Positions 51,027 to 58,602 of a stretch of 64,000 nt of DNA are shown piece by piece. How positions within the stretch are numbered: the first letter of the stretch is position 1; every line of letters starts with the position of its first letter. Origin of the DNA: SXOA01 sp046153945 (lineage in GTDB: Bacteria > Planctomycetota > Planctomycetia > Pirellulales > Pirellulaceae); the NCBI GenBank assembly GCA_046153945.1, contig JBJXFF010000084.1, positions 1-64,000 on the forward strand, in the 5' to 3' direction. A model generated the notes under the pieces. The model was not told the DNA's origin and searched no databases. It saw nothing but the letters and a program-made list of their open reading frames with translations. Both the position numbers and the translations under genes were made by a program.

Positions 51027-52811
51027 ATGCCTGATCTAATTGCCCAAGGTTCCGAGCCGCAGGATCGTTGGCGGCGGAAAGTCGTGGCCGGCGCGCCGCA
51101 GGTGATCGGCCGCGGAACGGGACCGTGGTCCATACCGTGGGACGAGCGGATTTCCCGCCGGCATGTGGGAGTGGAATGGAAGAACGGCCGGCTGCATGTC
51201 ACGATTTTGCCGGACGCCCGCAATCCGGTTTTTCATCGGGGCCGCAAGAGCGGCGATTTTGAATTGAAGCCGGGGGACCATTTTGTCATCGGCGGCACCA
51301 CGTTCACGCTGGCGGACGAGCAGGTGAATGTCTCCCTCGATGTTCCCCAGCCGGCGAACGAGCGGACGTTTAATGCCGAAGAATTGCGCCACAAGCCCTA
51401 TCGCCAGGCCGACCAGCGGATCGAAGTCCTCAGCCGACTGCCGGACATTATCTCCGGTTCGGCGACCGACAGCGAAATGTTCGTGCGGCTGGTGAATCTG
51501 CTGCTGTCGGGCATCCCGCGCTCCACCGCAGCGGCGATTGTGGCGGTGGAGGCAAGTGGCAACGTGAAGGTACTGCAATGGGACCGGCGGATACTCTCAG
51601 GGACCGAGTTCCGGCCCAGCGAGCGGCTCATTCGCCAGGCAGTGACTTCCGGAGAAAGCACCGCTCATGTTTGGGGGGGCAAAGGCCCGGGTATCGCAGC
51701 CGACGTAACGATGAGCGAAGGAGTCGACTGGGCCTTCTGCACTCCCGTTGTCGGTTCCGCCTGCAAAGGCTGGTCGCTTTACGTCACCGGCAGCTTCGCG
51801 GGCGAAAATCCGCTCGAAGTAGTCAGCGATCCTGAGATTTTGCGCGACGATGTGAAGTTCACGGAACTGACCGCCGCCACACTGGCTGGCCTGAGTGAAC
51901 TGCGCCTGCTCGCCCGGCGGCAAGCGGGGCTGGGACAATTCTTCTCGCCCCTGGTGATGGATGCCCTGGCGGGGCAAGATCCCAATGTCGCGCTCGCTCC
52001 GCGTGAAGCAGATGTCTCCGTGCTGTTTTGCGATCTCCGCGGCTTCTCGCGGCAGAGCGAGCGGCACTCGGGGAACCTGACAGAACTCCTAGAACGAGTG
52101 AGCCAGTCGCTGGGGGTGATGACGCAGCACATTCTCGCGGAAGGGGGCGTCATCGGCGACTTTCACGGCGACAGCGCCATGGGCTTTTGGGGCTGGCCGC
52201 TGCCCCAACCCGATGCCGCAGCTCGCGCCTGCCGAGCAGCGCTGGCGATTCGCCTGGAATTCGCCGACACGGCCTGTTCACCGTCGGCAACGACGACGCA
52301 AAATCCACTCTCCAATTTCCGAGTGGGAATCGGCATCGCCTCCGGCCGGGCCGTGGCGGGAAAGATCGGCACCACCGATCAGGTGAAAGTCACTGTCTTC
52401 GGCCCTGTGGTGAATCTCGCCTCCCGCCTGGAAACGATGACGAAGCAGATTCACGCGCCGATTCTCCTGGACGAAGCCACTGCCGCCGCCGCGCGGCAAC
52501 AACTAACTCCCGACTCCGCCCGCCTTCGCCGCGTCGCCAAGGTGAAGCCGGCCGGACTCGACAAGCCAACGCTCGTCAGCGAGTTGGTCCCGCCCGAACC
52601 CCTCTGCCCACAGCTCAGCGACGAAAATCTGGCCGTCTATGAAGAGGCGGTCGATGCCTTCCTCGCAGGGGACTGGACGCAGGCCCTCAAGCTTCTGCAC
52701 CGTGTTCCGCCGGACGATTTGGTGAAGGACTTCCTCACCATCTTCATTGCCCAGCACAACCGCACGCCCCCATCGGGATGGGATGGGACGATCCCGCTGA
52801 GCACAAAGTAG
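51027..52811 (+). CDS. FHA-GAF-class III adenylate/guanylate cyclase
   Basis: 594 aa from ATG at 51027; earlier in-frame codons mirror the CYTH gene. An FHA domain occupies about residues 18-95 (VIGRGTGPW, ERISRRHVGVEW), so it binds phosphothreonine. A GAF-like region lies around 130-300. The class III cyclase domain has metal-binding Asp336 (VLFCDLRGFS) and Asp382 (FHGDSAMGFWG), VGIGIASGRAVAGKIG, and VKVTVFGPVVNLASRLE with the conserved Asn-x3-Arg. The catalytic core seems intact. The C-terminal 60 residues contain a TPR-like stretch. FHA suggests control by a Ser/Thr kinase. Confidence 0.9.
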   Translation: MPDLIAQGSEPQDRWRRKVVAGAPQVIGRGTGPWSIPWDERISRRHVGVEWKNGRLHVTILPDARNPVFHRGRKSGDFELKPGDHFVIGGTTFTLADEQVNVSLDVPQPANERTFNAEELRHKPYRQADQRIEVLSRLPDIISGSATDSEMFVRLVNLLLSGIPRSTAAAIVAVEASGNVKVLQWDRRILSGTEFRPSERLIRQAVTSGESTAHVWGGKGPGIAADVTMSEGVDWAFCTPVVGSACKGWSLYVTGSFAGENPLEVVSDPEILRDDVKFTELTAATLAGLSELRLLARRQAGLGQFFSPLVMDALAGQDPNVALAPREADVSVLFCDLRGFSRQSERHSGNLTELLERVSQSLGVMTQHILAEGGVIGDFHGDSAMGFWGWPLPQPDAAARACRAALAIRLEFADTACSPSATTTQNPLSNFRVGIGIASGRAVAGKIGTTDQVKVTVFGPVVNLASRLETMTKQIHAPILLDEATAAAARQQLTPDSARLRRVAKVKPAGLDKPTLVSELVPPEPLCPQLSDENLAVYEEAVDAFLAGDWTQALKLLHRVPPDDLVKDFLTIFIAQHNRTPPSGWDGTIPLSTK

Positions 52812-52897
52812 GGCCACCCAAGAAACACCATCGGCCCATGAGGACTGCTCAGGGGCCGCGGGAAATCAACAGGACAAAATAAGCAGAGCTAAGGCTC

Positions 52898-53263
52898 TTA
52901 CAGCTCTTCTGCCTCTTCCTTTTCTTCCTCGTCGTCATCCCAGTCGTCGTCCTCGTCATCATCGAGGTCGTCTTCGTCGTCCTCCTCGTCTTCCTCCTCA
53001 TCCTCGTCGAGGTCCTCGTCGTCGACCTCTTCCCAGTCGTCGTCGAAGTCCTCGTCGTCTTCGTCTTCATCCTCGTCTTCGTCGTCCTCTTCATCCTCGA
53101 GGTCGTCTTCCAGATCGTCTTCTTCCTCGTCGTCGTCCACTTCGTCCTCGTCCTCCAAATCGTCTTCGTCTTCGGCGCGCGGCATCACCGCCAATCGACC
53201 GGCGGTACGCGCGGCGAATTCTTCTTCTGCCAGAAGATAGTCGGGCAACATGGTGACCTTCAC
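52898..53263 (-). CDS. Small protein with an extremely acidic tail
   Basis: 121 aa from a GTG at 53263, chosen because AAGGAG lies 6 bp upstream. Residues 1-30 are ordinary (KVTMLPDYLLAEEEFAART); residues 31-121 are almost only Asp and Glu with scattered Leu, Val, Phe and Trp. At DNA level it is a run of GAC/GAG/GAA/GAT codons. This could be a disordered polyanion that binds basic proteins or metals; no family is recognised. The ribosome binding site and conserved-looking head support a real gene. Confidence 0.72.
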   Translation of the reverse strand: MKVTMLPDYLLAEEEFAARTAGRLAVMPRAEDEDDLEDEDEVDDDEEEDDLEDDLEDEEDDEDEDEDEDDEDFDDDWEEVDDEDLDEDEEEDEEDDEDDLDDDEDDDWDDDEEEKEEAEEL

Positions 53264-53473
53264 GGGGGGCTCCTTCTTAGGGTCGCTTTCCTGTTTCTAT
53301 TGTTCCGGATTCAAAGTACTGCTGTTCGATTTTCCAAACGTGGGACAAAATGAAAATAGGGGGGACGGCCTCTCGCCAAATTTTCTTCCCAGCACGGCTA
53401 GACTCGCCTGTGCCGGTTTGGTTCGCGGAAATCAACTTCTGGAAATGGCCAAGCCGAAATTCTGTTAATTCGC

Positions 53474-54340
53474 TCAAACCATCTCTTGTTCCCCAGCCGA
53501 TTCCGCATTTGCCTCGTCGTTTATCGTCCACTGGCTCTCGCCAGTGTAGCGGACTTGAGCGCCCTCGCCAAAAGGGGGCGGGTCGCCGTCGTCATCACTA
53601 TCGGTTTCCTGATTTTCTGGCCCATCGTTATCGGTCCCCGCGGCCTCCAGCACAAGGGGCGGGAGGGAGGAGATGGGGGCGGCTCGCAGCTCGGCGGCCC
53701 GGGGCAATTCCTCCAGGCTCACCAGTCCGAACAGGTTCAAAAATCGCCGGGTGGTGGCGTAAAGGTACGGACGGCCCAGTTCTTCGCTCCGGCCGCCGAT
53801 CCGCACCAGGTCCCGTTCCATCAATTGCCGCAGGATTTCCCCGCAGTTCACCCCGCGGATTGCTTCGATATCGGCCCGCGGCACCGGCTGTCGATAGCCA
53901 ATTACGGCCAGGGTTTCCAGGGCCGGGGCGGAGAGCCGGGACTCCCCCGGAACGTGGGAGAGCCGCCGGAGCCACTTGCCGAATTTCCGCCGGCTGAGGA
54001 GCTGATAGCCCCCGGCGACCTCCTCCACGCGAAACGCCCGCCCGACCTCGTCATACCACTCATTGAGCCGCCGCAACAGCGTGCGAGCCTGGGTGCCGTC
54101 TGCTAGCCCCGCATATTGGCTCAACTTGCGGCTATTCAGCGGTTCGCGGGCTAAAAGGAGCACAGCCTCCAGTCGGCGCAGCGGATCATCAAGTCCCGAC
54201 TCCACTTTATCCTTATCTATTGCACCCCCTTTGCGCGACCGCCACGGATTGACATCCGGCTGCCGCAGCTCAAACGGCAGCGGGCGCGCATAGGCGGGCC
54301 TGAATTGGCGGGCTCGGAAATAGGAGGCCAGAGTGGACAT
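53474..54340 (-). CDS. scpB: Segregation and condensation protein B
   Basis: 288 aa from ATG at 54340. Two winged-helix domains: RRLEAVLLLAREPLNSRKLSQYAGL and LSAPALETLAVIGYRQPVPRADIEAIRGVNCGE, followed by LVRIGGRSEELGRPYLYATT and FLNLFGLVSLEELP, the ScpB signature. The C-terminal tail is acidic and disordered. It bridges the SMC-kleisin complex; smc is in the same window. No scpA was seen here. It is divergent from parA. Confidence 0.93.
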   Translation of the reverse strand: MSTLASYFRARQFRPAYARPLPFELRQPDVNPWRSRKGGAIDKDKVESGLDDPLRRLEAVLLLAREPLNSRKLSQYAGLADGTQARTLLRRLNEWYDEVGRAFRVEEVAGGYQLLSRRKFGKWLRRLSHVPGESRLSAPALETLAVIGYRQPVPRADIEAIRGVNCGEILRQLMERDLVRIGGRSEELGRPYLYATTRRFLNLFGLVSLEELPRAAELRAAPISSLPPLVLEAAGTDNDGPENQETDSDDDGDPPPFGEGAQVRYTGESQWTINDEANAESAGEQEMV

Positions 54341-54499
54341 GCTCGCTGTAACATAAGCCTGGGACGCGATTTGGGGCAATCCCGGATGGATTACTCGCGG
54401 CGACTTAATATCCCAAATCTCTCTTCGCACCGGAGCGTCACCCTCCTATACTCCCGCGGCTATTCTAGGCCCACGGTCAGAACGAGAAGGAGAGCCGGC

Positions 54500-55312
54500 A
54501 TGCGGACAATTGCCGTGATGAATCAAAAGGGGGGCGTCGGCAAAACGACGTCGGCCGTGAACTTGAGCGCGGCACTGGCCGACAGCGGCAAGCGCGTGGT
54601 GCTGGTGGACCTCGATCCTCAGGCGCACGCCTCGCTCCATCTGGGAACCTCGCTCCGCGACGGCGAGCAAAGCGTCTACGATGTCCTCACCGGCGATCTG
54701 CTGTTTCAAAACGTCCGCAAAGAGGTTGGCAAAAATCTCTGGCTCGTTCCCGCCCATCTCGATCTCGCCGCCGCCGAAGTGGAACTGGCCGGCGAAGTGG
54801 GGCGAGAAGTAATTCTGCGCGACAAGCTCGCTCAGGACGACATGCAGTTCGATTTCCTGATCATCGATTGTCCCCCGTCGCTCGGGGTGCTCACCATCAA
54901 CGCCCTCACGATGGTGCACGAAGTCTTTCTCCCCTTGCAGCCGCATTTCCTAGCCCTGCACGGCCTCTCCAAACTCCTCAAAACCATCGAAGTCGTCAGC
55001 AAGCGGCTCAATCGCAACTTGCGGCTGAGCGGCGTGCTACTTTGCATGTACGACGCGGGAACGCGGTTGGCCACCGAAGTATCGAGCGACATCGACGAAT
55101 ATTTTAAAAAAGGACGAACCCCTGACGGCATCGCCGCCACCGCTCAGACCTTCCAAACCCGCATCCGCCGCAACATCCGCCTGGCGGAAGCCCCCAGCTT
55201 CGGGCAATCGATTCTGGAATACGCCCCGACTTCCAACGGTGCGGAAGATTACCGCTCGTTGGCGAAGGAAGTGCTCGCCATGAGCAGCGCGGCCGTTCGC
55301 CGCGCTGCTTAG
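54500..55312 (+). CDS. parA: ParA/Soj-family chromosome partition ATPase
   Basis: 270 aa from ATG at 54500, after GAAGGAG; longer readings run back through the scpB promoter. The deviant Walker A KGGVGKT lies at 10-16, followed by VVLVDLDPQAHASLHLG, FDFLIIDCPPSLGVLTINAL and the C-terminal AEAPSFGQSILEYAP. Full length for chromosomal Soj/ParA. No parB gene follows, so its partner must lie elsewhere. It is divergent from scpB, with about 160 bp between the starts. Confidence 0.92.
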   Translation: MRTIAVMNQKGGVGKTTSAVNLSAALADSGKRVVLVDLDPQAHASLHLGTSLRDGEQSVYDVLTGDLLFQNVRKEVGKNLWLVPAHLDLAAAEVELAGEVGREVILRDKLAQDDMQFDFLIIDCPPSLGVLTINALTMVHEVFLPLQPHFLALHGLSKLLKTIEVVSKRLNRNLRLSGVLLCMYDAGTRLATEVSSDIDEYFKKGRTPDGIAATAQTFQTRIRRNIRLAEAPSFGQSILEYAPTSNGAEDYRSLAKEVLAMSSAAVRRAA

Positions 55313-55332
55313 CCGCCTCGCCCACGAGGCGG
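55313..55332. terminator. Hairpin between convergent parA and the gene at 55342
   Basis: CCGCCTCG, loop CCCA, CGAGGCGG, beginning directly after the parA stop, then ATTTCG. An 8-bp GC stem could end both converging transcripts, though the T-run is short. Confidence 0.5.
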
Positions 55333-55341
55333 ATTTCGTCG

Positions 55342-56208
55342 CTACCGACCGGCACTTGTTGAAGCAGAAGCTGAAGCTGACGCCGAAGCGCTCGCTTCGT
55401 TAGCATCGGCCTTCGCGTCCGCACTAACAAGTTTCACCAGTTCCGCTGCCGCGGCAATGGAGTTCTGGCTGTAGATCGGCGTTTGTAAGCCGAGCTTGGA
55501 CTTGAGAGCCGCGATTTGCTCGAAGCTGGTGCCGTTGGCGACATTCCAGGCGGCGAGTTGAGCCACTTCCTGACTGACTTCGCCGTCGCCGAGCGAACGG
55601 AGGATGGAGACGACTTCCGCTTTGTCGCAAAGGGCCTCGATCGGCTTCACGACGTACTCGTTATGAGCGTGCGGCTCGGGCTTGCCGTATTCCAGGCAGA
55701 CACTGGTGAGCTTGACCTTGATGACTTTCCCCGCAGGGACATTGAAGACCGCACCACCTCCGAAAGGACCGCCACCGCGAGCGCGCCGACCGCCGCCGTT
55801 CCCGGCATTCTGACCGCCGGAAGCCCCCAAACCTTGCGAGCCACCCTGGCCTCCCGCCTGTCCTCCAGCCTGATTTCCGCGGCCAAACCCAATGCCGCCA
55901 TTACCGCCGCCAAACAGCCCGCCACCCCCGACTTGGGCCTGCACCGGCACTGCCGCAAAAGCCTCCGGCAGCCGAATGGTGAGCGGCTGATCGGACTTGT
56001 TCTTCAGTTGCAGCGTGATCTTTTTGGAGTCCCGCGGAATGACGATGGCTTCGACTTTTCCGCTCTCCATGCCCTCAAACAGATCGACAACCGCGGGCTC
56101 GGCAGGTGCTGACGAGCTTTCCTTCGCCGAGACAGAAAGGAGTGAGCCAAAAGAGACAACCAAACCAAGCGCGCAAGCGAGCGCACGACCAGACAGGGAT
56201 ACGACCAT
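55342..56208 (-). CDS. Secreted Gly-rich protein with Ala/Ser tail
   Basis: 288 aa from ATG at 56208. Signal peptide ends near SVSAKES. A folded N-terminal part (VEAIVIPRDSKKITLQLKNK, SDQPLTIRLPEAF) reads as a beta sandwich. Then comes a Gly/Gln-rich low-complexity stretch of about 60 residues (GGNGGIGFGRGNQ), a second folded region (VIKVKLTSVCLEYGKP, EPHAHNEYVV), and a tail ending in SASASASASTSAGR. The family is unrecognised. It faces parA. Confidence 0.75.
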   Translation of the reverse strand: MVVSLSGRALACALGLVVSFGSLLSVSAKESSSAPAEPAVVDLFEGMESGKVEAIVIPRDSKKITLQLKNKSDQPLTIRLPEAFAAVPVQAQVGGGGLFGGGNGGIGFGRGNQAGGQAGGQGGSQGLGASGGQNAGNGGGRRARGGGPFGGGAVFNVPAGKVIKVKLTSVCLEYGKPEPHAHNEYVVKPIEALCDKAEVVSILRSLGDGEVSQEVAQLAAWNVANGTSFEQIAALKSKLGLQTPIYSQNSIAAAAELVKLVSADAKADANEASASASASASASTSAGR

Positions 56209-56342
56209 GAGAAATGCCTCCAACCTCTGTACGGCGCAAGTAAGAGGAGATATGCGCCGACTTATGCCCCTGTCATCCTGGTACTGTACGCTATCGACCG
56301 CGGGAAAGCAAGATGTCGAGGCAAACTCGCTGAAGCGGGTTA

Positions 56343-57293
56343 CTACGGACGAGATGCCACAGCCGCCATCTGTCCTTCTTGGCCGCCAAGTTCCTGTTGC
56401 AAGCCTTGAGAGGGACCATGGTCCGGATTCATGCGCAGGACGGCGGCAACGGTCTGATTCGCGCCGGCTTTGTCGCCAGCCATCGCCTGGGAACGGGCCA
56501 AATCGTAGAGCAGATCGACGCTCGGATTCGGCTGACGAGCGGCAGCGGCCAGACAGGTCGCCGACTCGTGGTAACGGCCAAGGGAGCGAAGGACAAGTCC
56601 TTGCCGGTAAGAAACGTCGACGGGAATCTGCCCCGCGGGATAATGGTCCGCCAAGGCTTGAATCGTCGCTAGTGCCCGCTGCGGCTTTCCTTGCTGCGAA
56701 TGGACATCCGCGAGAGCCAATTGCACCTGCGGATATTGCGGCTGATAACAGAGTGCCCGGTGGTAGCTCGCCAGCGCTTCCGTGCGGCTCCCTTCCGCCC
56801 GCTGAACATCGCCGCGGAGAGCCCAGGCCGAAGCAAGCTGACGGTTGGCGGAAATGGCTTTCTCCGCCTGCACGGCAGCGCGGCGCAGTTCGCCACGATC
56901 CAGATACATCTTGCCAAGCTGCACGACTCGTTCCGGATCATCGCCGGAGAGCCGCACCCCTTCTTCCATGTGGATGACGGCATCAAGGCGCGCCCCGCGC
57001 TGCCAGAGCGCCTCGGCATAGCCGCAGCGAGCCCGTTCATCGTTTGGACAGCGAGTGATGGCGGACGCATAGCACTGCTCCGCGCGGTCCCAGTGCCCCT
57101 TCTGCTCGGCATCGCGCGCTTGCAGCGAAAGCTGGCGGGCAGCGTTGATGCTCTCGTCCGAAACCTTCTGGCACCGGAGCGCCCCGCAGCCGGAGAAGGC
57201 GGCCCAGCACAGGATCAGAAGACAGCACCAGCCCAGCGGACAAACCGCGCCGCAGAGGCGCAGCTTCACGATTTGGGCTAACTGATTCGGCAT
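56343..57293 (-). CDS. TPR lipoprotein
   Basis: 316 aa from ATG at 57293. A lipoprotein signal ends in FSGC with Cys36. The mature part is a chain of TPRs with alternating small and aromatic residues (LQARDAEQKGHWDRAEQCYASAI, AEALWQRGARLDAVIHMEEGV, LGKMYLDRGELRRAAVQAEKAI, LADVHSQQGKPQRALATI). No enzymatic motif. It is probably anchored to a membrane as a scaffold. A GGDEF gene lies upstream by 170 bp. Confidence 0.85.
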   Translation of the reverse strand: MPNQLAQIVKLRLCGAVCPLGWCCLLILCWAAFSGCGALRCQKVSDESINAARQLSLQARDAEQKGHWDRAEQCYASAITRCPNDERARCGYAEALWQRGARLDAVIHMEEGVRLSGDDPERVVQLGKMYLDRGELRRAAVQAEKAISANRQLASAWALRGDVQRAEGSRTEALASYHRALCYQPQYPQVQLALADVHSQQGKPQRALATIQALADHYPAGQIPVDVSYRQGLVLRSLGRYHESATCLAAAARQPNPSVDLLYDLARSQAMAGDKAGANQTVAAVLRMNPDHGPSQGLQQELGGQEGQMAAVASRP

Positions 57294-57463
57294 CCGTGCC
57301 TGTCCTGAAATGAGAACTTGAGCCGCGCAGCATCCACCTGCACCGGCTTACGCCGTTATCGTCCTTATCGGCAACCTGCGAGCAGGGGTGTTACCAAAAG
57401 CGGCGGATTGGGGCAAGCCGCGAGCGTGCTAGCAAGCGGCAATTCCCGGTTTGGCCGCGAATT

Positions 57464-58501
57464 CTATCGCCGAGTCACTTCCTCCAACCGGCGGCGGAGA
57501 TCGGAGCAGACCTGGCGAAATGACTCTTCCGAATGGACTGGCGGAGCGGTGGCTGGAGGCGAAATTGGGCTGGCCGCGCGGTCGTTTGGCGTAAGTTGCA
57601 CACAGACTGAGCCCGTATGGAAAAAGCACCGGTTCCGACCCGCTGCCTTAGCGGCATAGAGTGCGGCATCGGCCCGCTTGATGAGCGAGTCGGATGCTTC
57701 CCGCTCCAGTGGCTCCGCGGCTCCGCAACTGATGGTGAGGGGAACAGACCGGCCCTCCACGCGGAAATCGGTCGATTCTACTGCCCGACGAATCCTTTCC
57801 ATGCTTTCGGTCACTTGGGACATTTCCCCGGCCGGCAAGAGCAGCGCGAATTCCTCGCCGCCGTAGCGAGTGACGAGGTCAGTGTCGCGCACCGTCTGCC
57901 GCAGGATGGTGGCGAGTTGCGACAGCACTGCGTCGCCGGCGAGATGGCCATAGGTATCGTTGAGCCGCTTAAAGCGGTCGATGTCGATGAGGATGAGCAG
58001 GAAGCGAGTGCCGTGGCGGCGGAACTCGGCGGCGCGGCGCTGGAATTCGTCGTCAAAGGCCCGCCGATTGGCGAGCTGCGTCAGCGTGTCGGTGCGGGCC
58101 TCGTTCAGGGCCGCTGCCATCTGTTCGGACTGCTGACTGAGGGTCGTTTCCGCGTCGGCAATCCGCCGCTGGAGCAGCTCATTGGCCTGTGCCATCTGGG
58201 ACAAGAGTTGCAAGTCCAATTGATCAGATCCGGCCGGGTCCTTGTTCAAAACATGCAGCCGCTTTTGGGCCAGGTCCATCACCTCGCGGTACTCCGACAT
58301 GTCTTCGGCGACGCCGTGGGCGACGGACTTGAACTGGGAGACAATCTTCAGCACATCTTCAGCGCTGAGCCCTTTGGACGAGGCTTGCAGCAGCCGGCGC
58401 CCCAACACGAGCCCCAATGCGATTCCCAAGAAAAGCAACAGACCGCCGAACGCCGCGCCGGTCGTAAATGCCGCACCTTCACCCAATACCAGCGAGTCCA
58501 T
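57464..58501 (-). CDS. Membrane diguanylate cyclase (GGEEF)
   Basis: 345 aa from ATG at 58501. One membrane span near residues 15-38. A coiled linker (about 60-135) leads into a GGDEF domain: DIDRFKRLNDTYGHLAGD metal and GTP residues, active-site GGEEF at 214-218 and an intact inhibitory site RDTD at 205-208, five residues upstream. It should therefore make cyclic di-GMP and respond to product inhibition. It is the second cyclic nucleotide gene system in this 8 kb. Confidence 0.93.
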   Translation of the reverse strand: MDSLVLGEGAAFTTGAAFGGLLLFLGIALGLVLGRRLLQASSKGLSAEDVLKIVSQFKSVAHGVAEDMSEYREVMDLAQKRLHVLNKDPAGSDQLDLQLLSQMAQANELLQRRIADAETTLSQQSEQMAAALNEARTDTLTQLANRRAFDDEFQRRAAEFRRHGTRFLLILIDIDRFKRLNDTYGHLAGDAVLSQLATILRQTVRDTDLVTRYGGEEFALLLPAGEMSQVTESMERIRRAVESTDFRVEGRSVPLTISCGAAEPLEREASDSLIKRADAALYAAKAAGRNRCFFHTGSVCVQLTPNDRAASPISPPATAPPVHSEESFRQVCSDLRRRLEEVTRR

Positions 58502-58602
58502 GTTGCCACCCCCGTATTCTCGCACCGTACCTGGAATTGTAGGTTACGCCAGCGGGCCGGTTAGAGCGGTTGTGACGGACATGGCGCTCGACTGGCCGTC
58601 CA

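Noticed and set aside
52900..53160. The GAC/GAG tract as a noncoding microsatellite.
   Set aside because: It lies in an open frame with a well-placed GTG and AAGGAG and an ordinary N-terminal head.
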